A stretch of DNA of 52,741 bases, taken from NCBI GenBank assembly GCA_038253825.1, contig JBBSGT010000007.1, positions 1 through 52,741 on the forward strand, read 5' to 3'. The notes under the pieces were generated by a model. It did no database searches, was not told the origin of the DNA, and was given only the letters and a program-made list of their open reading frames with translations. This stretch comes from JACDET01 sp038253825. GTDB lineage: Bacteria > Patescibacteriota > Microgenomatia > Levybacterales > UBA12049. The translations under genes and the position numbers were made by a program. This document shows, piece after piece, positions 41,348 to 48,581 of the stretch. The number at the start of each line of letters is the position of its first letter. Positions within the stretch are counted from its first letter, which is position 1.

Positions 41348-42079
41348 ATGACTACTGGATCTACAATAAAAAACTTGCTAAAACAAGGAATAAAGATACC
41401 TCTTTTTGACATTGATGGCACATTACTCGCTGGAGGAAATAAAGTTCATAACAAATCTTTTGATTACGCATTAGAAGCTGTATATAACCAGCCAATAGCT
41501 TCAATAATGGAACTCGAATACCATGGAATGGTTGATACAGAAATACTTATTGAAGTTTTAAAACTTCATGGAGTTTCTGAAGGGGAGGCAAAAAGTAAAA
41601 TTACGCAAGCAATAGCAGCAATGGTTCATTACTATGAAGCTCATAAAGAAACAGGTAAGCATATAGTGCTCGATGGGGCAGTAGATATCTTACAAGAGTT
41701 ACAGAAAAAACACATACCTGCTGGATTATTAACCGGCAATACTGAAAAAATCGGTTGGGCAAAAATGAAGTCTGTAGGATTAAAAGACTATTTCACATTT
41801 GGTGCTTTCGGAGATTTGGCTTTTAAACGCATAGACTTAATAAATGTAGCGCAGGAACGGCTGGAAACAATTTTGCAATCCCAAATTCCCCTTAAACACT
41901 TTGTAATAATCGGCGATACCCCTCTTGATATTGCCTGTGCAAAAGCCGGAGGAATAGAAGTAATTGCAGTAAGTACAGGAAAGTATTCAACGCGTGAGTT
42001 ACAGAAACATGATCCGGATTTGATAATCGAGTCGTTACATGAAAAAGATAAAATATTTAAGTTCTTACGAATAGATTAA
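41348..42079 (+). CDS. HAD phosphatase, phosphoglycolate phosphatase-like
   Basis: A 243-residue HAD protein. Motif I LFDIDGTLLAGG (about 19-30), motif II GLLTGNTEKIG, motif III Lys in AFGDLAFKRIDL, and motif IV IIGDTPLDIACAKAGG. A helical cap lies between I and II. Substrate is unknown; it could supply the phosphatase step for inositol phosphate or a sugar phosphate. Convergent with ino1. Confidence 0.88.
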   Translation: MTTGSTIKNLLKQGIKIPLFDIDGTLLAGGNKVHNKSFDYALEAVYNQPIASIMELEYHGMVDTEILIEVLKLHGVSEGEAKSKITQAIAAMVHYYEAHKETGKHIVLDGAVDILQELQKKHIPAGLLTGNTEKIGWAKMKSVGLKDYFTFGAFGDLAFKRIDLINVAQERLETILQSQIPLKHFVIIGDTPLDIACAKAGGIEVIAVSTGKYSTRELQKHDPDLIIESLHEKDKIFKFLRID

Positions 42080-42088
42080 GTTAGTGAT

Positions 42089-43228
42089 CTAAGTTTTTTG
42101 AGGTATACCAACATCGTTCTTTTTTGCAGAAGTTGATTTGTGGCCGTATTTGAGGATATACTCTTCAACCAATCCCCGCGCCTTACGATCTTCGATCTGA
42201 ACTGGGGGATGTTTCTTAAAGTAAGCTGCGGGCTCAATAATAGCACCACTCAAACCATTGTCTAAGGCGAGCTTAAGACAGCGAATTGAGTCAATTGCGA
42301 CTCCAGCAGAATTGGGAGAATCCTCAACACTCAACCTTATTTCAATATTCATTGGCACATCACCAAAGTGTTTACTTTCAATACGAATAAAACCGAGCTT
42401 GTTATCCTTAAGCCATGGCACATAATCAGATGGCCCAATATGGACATTATCAGCTTCAATCTCCTGCCCTCTTTGATTAATCAAGCTGGTAACTGCTTCT
42501 GTCTTACTGATCTTCTTCCATTTACCGCGGGTTCTATCAATAAGATTAAGAAAATCTGTATTACCACCATTATTCAATTGGTATGTTCTTTCAATCTTCA
42601 TGCCCCGATCCATGAACATGGTCGCAAGTGTTCTATGAACTATGGTCGAACCAACCTGAGCCTTGATATCGTCCCCTATTACCGGCAGTCCAGCTCTTTC
42701 AAATTTCTTCGCCCATTCCTTATTGCTGGCTATAAAAACTGGAATACAATTGATAAAGCCACACCTTGCATCTATTGCTGCCTGGGCATAAAATTCAGTT
42801 GCTTCCTGAGATCCGACAGGGAGGTAATTAATGACTGCCTCAGCTCCTGATTCTTTAAGCACTTTGACCACATCAACAGGCTTTTCCTTACTAGTCGGAA
42901 CCAGGGGTTCAGTGGTATAATTAACTCCATCCATTCGAGGACCCATCATAACTTTTACCCCAAGTTTTGGCACTTTTGCAAAAACAGCCGTGTTATTTGG
43001 TTCTTCATAGATCGCCTCTCCAACATCTTTACCAACCTTATTCACATTCACATCAAAAGCAGCAACAACCTCAATATCTCCGATTTGATATCCACCAAAA
43101 TCAACATGCATTACGCCTGGGATGAATGCATCCTTTTTGGTGTCCTTATAGTAGGTTAATCCCTGCACAAGTGAAGAAGCACAATTTCCTACACCCACGA
43201 TTGCAATCTTTATTTTTTTCTTATCCAT
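42089..43228 (-). CDS. ino1: Myo-inositol-1-phosphate synthase
   Basis: A 379-residue MIPS of the compact actinobacterial/archaeal type, turning glucose-6-phosphate into inositol-1-phosphate with NAD. IAIVGVGNCASSLVQGLTYY, MHVDFGGYQIGDIEVVAAFDV, VINYLPVGSQEATEFYAQ, CGFINCIPVFIAS, DDIKAQVGSTIVHRTL, QLNNGGNTDFLNL and EDSPNSAGVAIDSIRC are near-textbook. Start set at ATG 43228 instead of TTG 43237. Divergent from a LysR regulator. Confidence 0.95.
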   Translation of the reverse strand: MDKKKIKIAIVGVGNCASSLVQGLTYYKDTKKDAFIPGVMHVDFGGYQIGDIEVVAAFDVNVNKVGKDVGEAIYEEPNNTAVFAKVPKLGVKVMMGPRMDGVNYTTEPLVPTSKEKPVDVVKVLKESGAEAVINYLPVGSQEATEFYAQAAIDARCGFINCIPVFIASNKEWAKKFERAGLPVIGDDIKAQVGSTIVHRTLATMFMDRGMKIERTYQLNNGGNTDFLNLIDRTRGKWKKISKTEAVTSLINQRGQEIEADNVHIGPSDYVPWLKDNKLGFIRIESKHFGDVPMNIEIRLSVEDSPNSAGVAIDSIRCLKLALDNGLSGAIIEPAAYFKKHPPVQIEDRKARGLVEEYILKYGHKSTSAKKNDVGIPQKT

Positions 43229-43281
43229 AAAAACCAACGATACCAGACTGCGATCTATTTGTAAAATTAATGTTATTTATG

Positions 43282-43308
43282 ATATATTAAATATATTAAA
43301 TATATTAA
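43282..43308. repeat. Three tandem 9-bp repeats before the LysR gene
   Basis: ATATATTAA repeated three times without a gap (43282-43290, 43291-43299, 43300-43308); the last base is the A of the LysR start codon. It lies in the ino1/LysR divergent control region and could be a repeated operator or a stretch of overlapping -10 elements. Confidence 0.6.
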
Positions 43309-44150
43309 TGAATGAAGATTTGCAACGATTTCTCATTGTCGCTCGTGAGAGTAGTTTGACCAAGACAGCAGAAAAACTATTTCTAACCCAGTCTGCATTA
43401 ACGCAGTCAATCCACAGGCTGGAAAAGCAACTAAAAACAAAACTCTTCACCCACCAAGGCAAACATCTCCACCTGACTGACGACGGGAAAGCACTTGTTG
43501 TGATTGGTACAAGAATGGCACAACTCTGGAATACCGCGACATCTCCGCAAAAAAGAAGTTTGAATAAACTGACCTATACTCTCGGTTTATTTGATAACGT
43601 CGCTCTGCAATTGGGGAACTTTTTTCAAACTCATATGCAAACCGATGCGTACAAACTCGAACTGACCATTTCTTCCTCAAGCAAACTTCTCAACCAACTC
43701 CAACTTGGTACGCTTGATGCAGCATTGTGTGTGTTGCAAAATAAAATAGAAATTCCCATACAATGCGAGTTAATGCAAACATTTTCTGAAAAACTACTGC
43801 CCGTCTCAGCAAAGACTTTTTCAGGAAAACTTGAGACGATACCATTCATACTTTACAACCAAGGATCTCATACTCGAAATCAAATTGATCAAATTTTTCG
43901 CAAACGCGGCATTGATCCGGTTGTCTTTGCAGAATCAACGAGTGTTACGTTAATGAAAGAACTGGCTCTTTTGGGAAGTGGCGTTGCAATTTTACCGGAA
44001 AATACTGTTCGACAGGAAATTGGGAGAGGTGCTTTGAAAGAGCAAAAAATCCCGTTGCATTGGACAAGAAACTATGGTCTTGTACTCCAGCGACAAGGAA
44101 CATTAACCAAAGACCATCCTATCATCAAGGATCTCCTCAAAAACTTGTAA
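43308..44150 (+). CDS. LysR-type transcriptional regulator
   Basis: A 280-residue LTTR. The N-terminal winged helix-turn-helix (about 1-60; FLIVARESSLTKTAEKLFLTQSALTQSIHRLEKQL read as two parts, with LTQSIHRLEKQLKTKLF) is clear, followed by a periplasmic-binding-like effector domain (LNQLQLGTLDAALCV, GSGVAILPENTV). Divergent from ino1, so it is a good candidate regulator of inositol-1-phosphate synthesis. LTTRs are not common in reduced CPR genomes. Confidence 0.92.
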   Translation: MNEDLQRFLIVARESSLTKTAEKLFLTQSALTQSIHRLEKQLKTKLFTHQGKHLHLTDDGKALVVIGTRMAQLWNTATSPQKRSLNKLTYTLGLFDNVALQLGNFFQTHMQTDAYKLELTISSSSKLLNQLQLGTLDAALCVLQNKIEIPIQCELMQTFSEKLLPVSAKTFSGKLETIPFILYNQGSHTRNQIDQIFRKRGIDPVVFAESTSVTLMKELALLGSGVAILPENTVRQEIGRGALKEQKIPLHWTRNYGLVLQRQGTLTKDHPIIKDLLKNL

Positions 44151-44156
44151 AATTTC

Positions 44157-44165
44157 TGCTACAAT
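44157..44165 (+). promoter_or_regulatory. Extended -10 promoter for recQ
   Basis: TGC-TACAAT, 7 nt before ATG 44173, in the 22-bp gap after the LysR gene. Confidence 0.5.
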
Positions 44166-44172
44166 AAACGCG

Positions 44173-45978
44173 ATGCCCGATCTCCAAAGCACACTGCAGC
44201 AATATTTTGGCTACTCAACCTTCAGGCCGCTACAGAAAGAAATTGTGACTGATATTATCAACAATAAAGACGTTTTTGTCCTTATGCCAACCGGCGGTGG
44301 TAAATCACTTTGTTATCAATTACCAAGTATCATCATGCCAGGAACGACAATTGTTATTTCGCCGCTTATCTCGTTGATGAAAGATCAGGTCGATGCACTC
44401 CGTCTCAATGGTGTTACTGCGGCATTTCTTAATAGTTCGCTGAGTGCAAAAGATCAAAACAGCGTCTTAAGACAATTAGAATCAAATGAAATGTCACTCT
44501 TATATATCGCTCCAGAACGACTGGCACAGCCGGGGTTTATGGAGAAATTGCAAAGTATTACGATAAACTTCTTCGCAATCGATGAAGCTCATTGTATTTC
44601 ACAGTGGGGTCATGATTTCAGACCTGAATATAGACAGTTAAAAAGTTTGCGCCAACACTTTCCTGATAAAGCAATCATCGCACTGACCGCCACCGCCACA
44701 CCACGAGTGAAGACCGATATCATCAAAGAATTAGACATCGCAAGAGCGTCTACTTATCAAGCAAGTTTTGTCAGACCCAATCTTTCCTACAGAATTCTAC
44801 CAAAACAAAAACCATTTAACCAAGTACTCGAATATATAAAAACACGTCCTGGAGAAGCCGGCATTATTTATTGCCAGTCGCGGAAAAAGGTAGAAAGCGT
44901 TGCAGAGCGCTTGGAGGCAGAAGGAATACGAGCGCTTCCCTATCACGCAGGACTCAATGTTGAAATTCGTCAACAAAATCAAGAACGCTTTCTCCGTGAG
45001 GATGTCGATGTGATCGCTGCGACGGTTGCTTTTGGTATGGGGATTAATAAATCAAATGTGCGTTACGTCATCCATTATGACCTGCCACAAAGTCTCGAAC
45101 ATTATTATCAGGAGACAGGCCGTGCCGGACGAGATGGGTTGCCTAGCGAATGTCTTTTTCTCTACAGCATCGCTGATAAATATACCTATGAACGATTTAT
45201 TTTGGAGAAACAAAGCCCAGAAGAACAACTCATCGCCAAGACACAACTCCAGAGAGTGGTTGATTACGCGCAAAGTAGGATTTGCCGCCGAACACTGCTC
45301 CTTCAATATTTCGCTGAATATGCGAAAGAAGCCACATGCGCGGCTTGTGATAATTGTCTTACTCCACAGGAAACGATTGACGGTACTGTGCTTGCACAAA
45401 AGATTCTCTCCTGTGTTTACCGTGTCAAAGAACGCTTTGGTCTCACCCACGTCGCGGGAATTCTTACTGGTTCGAAAATGGAAAAAATTCTGCAGTATAA
45501 TCATGACAAACTCTCAACCTACGGCATCATCACGGATTATTCTGCGCAAGAAGTGAAAATGTTTATCTACGAAATAATTCAACTGAGCTATCTCCAACAA
45601 TCCAAAGACCAATACGGCCTTTTGGCGCTGACACCAAAAAGCAAAGCACTTCTTTTGGGAAAAAATGCAATCAAGCTAACCAAACCATTGGAGCAAAAAA
45701 TAGCTGTCAAAGAAAAGCGGGATTATTATGACGATTACAATATGAATTCCCAACTTTTCAATCGTCTCAGATCCGTGAGAAAGAAACTCGCCGATGAAAA
45801 AAACGTGCCTCCCTATGTCGTCTTCTCTGATGCCACTCTGAAAGAAATGGCAACCACAATCCCGTTAAGTCTTAAACAATTTTCTCAAATAAAAGGAGTG
45901 GGTGCACAGAAATTAGAACAGTATGGAGAGATATTTATTGGAACGATTAAAAAATTTGTGGCGGAAAAAGTAAAATGA
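44173..45978 (+). CDS. recQ: ATP-dependent DNA helicase RecQ
   Basis: A 601-residue 3'-5' helicase. Motif 0 FGYSTFRPLQKEIV, Walker A MPTGGGKSLCYQLP (about 38-51), DEAH box FFAIDEAHCISQWGHDFRPEY, TATATPRVKTDI, motif VI HYYQETGRAGRDG, the zinc-binding RQC Cys set (CRRTLLLQYF and CAACDNC), and a C-terminal HRDC-like domain (LKQFSQIKGVGAQKLEQYG). Full length; recombination and fork repair role. Confidence 0.97.
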   Translation: MPDLQSTLQQYFGYSTFRPLQKEIVTDIINNKDVFVLMPTGGGKSLCYQLPSIIMPGTTIVISPLISLMKDQVDALRLNGVTAAFLNSSLSAKDQNSVLRQLESNEMSLLYIAPERLAQPGFMEKLQSITINFFAIDEAHCISQWGHDFRPEYRQLKSLRQHFPDKAIIALTATATPRVKTDIIKELDIARASTYQASFVRPNLSYRILPKQKPFNQVLEYIKTRPGEAGIIYCQSRKKVESVAERLEAEGIRALPYHAGLNVEIRQQNQERFLREDVDVIAATVAFGMGINKSNVRYVIHYDLPQSLEHYYQETGRAGRDGLPSECLFLYSIADKYTYERFILEKQSPEEQLIAKTQLQRVVDYAQSRICRRTLLLQYFAEYAKEATCAACDNCLTPQETIDGTVLAQKILSCVYRVKERFGLTHVAGILTGSKMEKILQYNHDKLSTYGIITDYSAQEVKMFIYEIIQLSYLQQSKDQYGLLALTPKSKALLLGKNAIKLTKPLEQKIAVKEKRDYYDDYNMNSQLFNRLRSVRKKLADEKNVPPYVVFSDATLKEMATTIPLSLKQFSQIKGVGAQKLEQYGEIFIGTIKKFVAEKVK

Positions 45979-46237
45979 ATAACTTTCTCCTACTACTTTG
46001 AAGCTAGAGAGAACTTAAAAACGTTCTACAAATATAAATTATAATACTCATTTATTTTATATGTATGAAGCATTTTTGCTGGTTTAAAAGTCGACACCTC
46101 CTACAGAGAAGTTGAAATGTTGCGTAAAGTATTCAGAGACGAAATCTTTCTTTACTATCTTTTCATTATAAGTACTTTATCGTGCTCTGTAAGTCATTAC
46201 ATAATTACGTTAATTGCAAAGAGGCTGGGGTGAATAT

Positions 46238-46642
46238 TTAGATTTCTTCTTTAGTTTCTTTCTTTACTAATTTCTTCAGCGCAATAATTTGTGTCTGTTG
46301 TTCTTGCATTGCAGCGACTAAATAAGGTACTAGATCGCCCACAGTTATAAACTTCCTTTGCGAGCCATCTCGCCACATACCTTCCGAAACAAGATTAGGG
46401 AGCACCTTTTCCACTTCTTGAGCTATAAAACCATATTGGAGGTCTCGGTCGTTATGCCCATCTTCTTTCCAGTGCCAGGTGACTGGACGAAGTGTTAGAA
46501 CTTTTGTTAAGGCATTGTTAAGACCTGCTATGTCTTGTTTAAGTGTCAAATCCGAGCCACCTCCTGGCATTTTATTCAGAAGGATAACTTCAGTTGTTTC
46601 TTCTCCAGTGATCTTTTTATACTTTAAATCATTAGTCCGCAT
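46238..46642 (-). CDS. Stand-alone S74 intramolecular chaperone domain
   Basis: A 134-residue protein made almost only of the endosialidase-type S74 chaperone domain: GGSDLTLKQDIAGLNNALTKVL (SD..LK.dI with the catalytic Ser/Lys-type residues), LRPVTWHWK, YGFIAQEVEKVLPNLV and a C-terminal coiled coil (VPYLVAAMQEQQTQIIALKKL). S74 domains normally sit at the C-terminus of tail spikes or surface fibres and cut themselves off after trimer folding; here the fibre part is missing. It may be a truncated fragment or act in trans. Confidence 0.8.
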   Translation of the reverse strand: MRTNDLKYKKITGEETTEVILLNKMPGGGSDLTLKQDIAGLNNALTKVLTLRPVTWHWKEDGHNDRDLQYGFIAQEVEKVLPNLVSEGMWRDGSQRKFITVGDLVPYLVAAMQEQQTQIIALKKLVKKETKEEI

Positions 46643-46819
46643 ATACTTATATTTCCTCTAATATTCTTCCCTCTTTATTCACTATTTTAATATAATTATA
46701 ATGTTATAACTCTTATTGTCTAGGGGTGAACATGTGTGTAGAAATATGAATATTAATCGATTCTTAAATAGATAGTAACGTACAAATAGTAAATAAAATA
46801 AAATATAGTGTATTAATAA

Positions 46820-46828
46820 TGATATAAT
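46820..46828 (+). promoter_or_regulatory. Extended -10 promoter for the 423-aa gene
   Basis: TGA-TATAAT (perfect hexamer), 7 nt before ATG 46836, within a very AT-rich 193-bp divergent region. Confidence 0.55.
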
Positions 46829-46835
46829 AACCTCT

Positions 46836-48107
46836 ATGAAGATAAATAGTGTAATTAAAGAGCGAATAAATAGTACTACTAGCATGCGTTATCTGCTTAT
46901 TAAAGACTTAAAAACATTACGAAAGGGAAATGGTCTTACCTCGCGGAAGTTACATGAGGCTACTGAACTACGAAATGTGATCGCGGAGCGTTTAAATTTA
47001 GGTTCTGATGCTTCATCAATCGGTCAAGTGACTAATTATCTCATACAAGAATTTAATAATCTGGGAGAGAATATTGAAGCACGTGCAACGCGGAATGCTT
47101 TTGGTATTGGCTGGGAACACAATCCATACAACTTACTTAAAAGGAGAACAGATTTTTCATCACAACTCAAGCGTCATCCAGATACAATTGAGACTTATGA
47201 AAATCAGGGCATAGAAGAGCTAGTATTTCGTTTAATTAATATGATGCCGACTTCTTCAATTAACTACACCGATGCTAAAGCAGTTACATTATCTCAACTA
47301 AGTACAAATATACAGCCAGAACGTGTTATGAATGCTGCACAGAATATGATAGCCCAGGGTTTGGGCGACGTATACTCTTTAGGTGCACATGCTCCAGAGA
47401 TTTTGAAATATTTTGGCAGTAATCAGAGTCCATATTTAGAAACTAATATGGAATGGTTTCTCCTTCCCAGCAAAAAAGGAAAAGGTTGGTTTAGCTATAA
47501 ATTCAGATATACTTTTCGTGGACAACGAAAAAATTACAAGGTTGGCATTGTGACGAATGCTCATGATGGGGAATTATTGATGAATTCAGGTTTAGTAGAT
47601 GATATCTTGACTTTACTCAATATCCAAGACCTAAAAAACGAAGTTTTAGCTCTTCTAAACCAAACGCATTTTATGTTTCATGATCAAGATACAGGGTTAC
47701 AGCACGTGCTTCAATTTACCGAAATGGATGAATCATCACGTCAAGAATTGCTAAGTCTTATATGGCAACTTGATAACAATGCTATCAAAATTATTGAAGT
47801 AGAAATCCCTAAAAATGGTCAAAGATCAGGAACATTGTATGAATATCGTCATTCGTTTGATATACCTATCAATGTGCATTTCGCATATTGGTATGCACCT
47901 GGACTTATGTACCTCAACAACCTATTAATTGATGTCTCACATTTTCCGAACCGTGATACATGGGAATTTTTTATACAACCATTCCTGGGATTACTTTCTC
48001 CAACTATAGTAAAGCCCACAGGCGGGAGATATCTTCTTGCTACAAACGGTTGGATCATGCAAGGACATGGGGTTGCGTTAGTATGGCGAAAAGCCGAGAT
48101 AAAATGA
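46836..48107 (+). CDS. Unknown 423-aa protein
   Basis: Not recognised. No signal or membrane helix. Residues about 15-130 have a pattern I recall from Actinobacteria: DLKTLRKGNGLTSRKLHEA, a helical stretch, then LLKRRTDFSSQLKRHPDTIETYENQGIEELVFRL, resembling (D/L)R.LR.G.GL and R...L..RL.RDP.TV.R...EA. The rest (about 185-423) is a mixed alpha/beta domain rich in aromatic residues (GWFSYKFRYTFRGQRKNYKVG; WYAPGLMYLNN). A sensor or effector role is only a guess. Confidence 0.5.
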   Translation: MKINSVIKERINSTTSMRYLLIKDLKTLRKGNGLTSRKLHEATELRNVIAERLNLGSDASSIGQVTNYLIQEFNNLGENIEARATRNAFGIGWEHNPYNLLKRRTDFSSQLKRHPDTIETYENQGIEELVFRLINMMPTSSINYTDAKAVTLSQLSTNIQPERVMNAAQNMIAQGLGDVYSLGAHAPEILKYFGSNQSPYLETNMEWFLLPSKKGKGWFSYKFRYTFRGQRKNYKVGIVTNAHDGELLMNSGLVDDILTLLNIQDLKNEVLALLNQTHFMFHDQDTGLQHVLQFTEMDESSRQELLSLIWQLDNNAIKIIEVEIPKNGQRSGTLYEYRHSFDIPINVHFAYWYAPGLMYLNNLLIDVSHFPNRDTWEFFIQPFLGLLSPTIVKPTGGRYLLATNGWIMQGHGVALVWRKAEIK

Positions 48108-48175
48108 GCTATAGTGAACTATACCCCGAACTGAACGTCTAATTGGACAAATTTATATTTATTTCCACGTTGGAG

Positions 48176-48538
48176 TTAAGATAGTTGCTTTTTAACCTTT
48201 TTAAGTAACGCATCAATATCAAACGGCTTACCTAAAAAATCATCCGCCCCTGCCTCTTTCGCTATATGTTCGGTATCTTTGTTCGCTGAAATCATAATTA
48301 TGGGAATATGTTTTGTCGTGTTCTGTGATTTTAATGCTTTGCAAATATCCCGGCCATCTTGGCCTGACATCCAAATATCTAAAAGAAGTAAATCCGGCTT
48401 ATGTTCAAACATTTTGCCAACAGTTTCCCCATTAACAGTCGTTTCCACTTCATAACCTTCATCTTCAAGTAGATACTTAATACTGTCAACAATGGCTGGG
48501 TCGTCGTCCGCAACTAATATTTTATGTTTTTTTTGCAT
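48176..48538 (-). CDS. Single-domain response regulator (CheY-like)
   Basis: A 120-residue receiver domain: acidic pocket VADDDP (about 9-14), phospho-acceptor Asp54 in LLLLDIWMSGQDG, Ser/Thr in IIMISANKD, and Lys104 in FLGKPFD. No output domain, so it acts by protein contact or phosphotransfer. It lies 43 bp after the histidine kinase gene in the same direction and is its likely partner. Confidence 0.95.
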   Translation of the reverse strand: MQKKHKILVADDDPAIVDSIKYLLEDEGYEVETTVNGETVGKMFEHKPDLLLLDIWMSGQDGRDICKALKSQNTTKHIPIIMISANKDTEHIAKEAGADDFLGKPFDIDALLKKVKKQLS

Positions 48539-48581
48539 GCAAATACAATTCTATGATCTGGATATAAAAACTTGGTAAGAG

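Noticed and set aside
45979..46237. Possible small gene or ncRNA in the gap after recQ
   Set aside because: Only short, non-conserved-looking frames and a weak 5-bp hairpin; nothing supportable.
46238..48107. Possible prophage remnant because of the S74 domain
   Set aside because: No capsid, portal, terminase or tail genes, no integrase and no att repeats in the neighbourhood.
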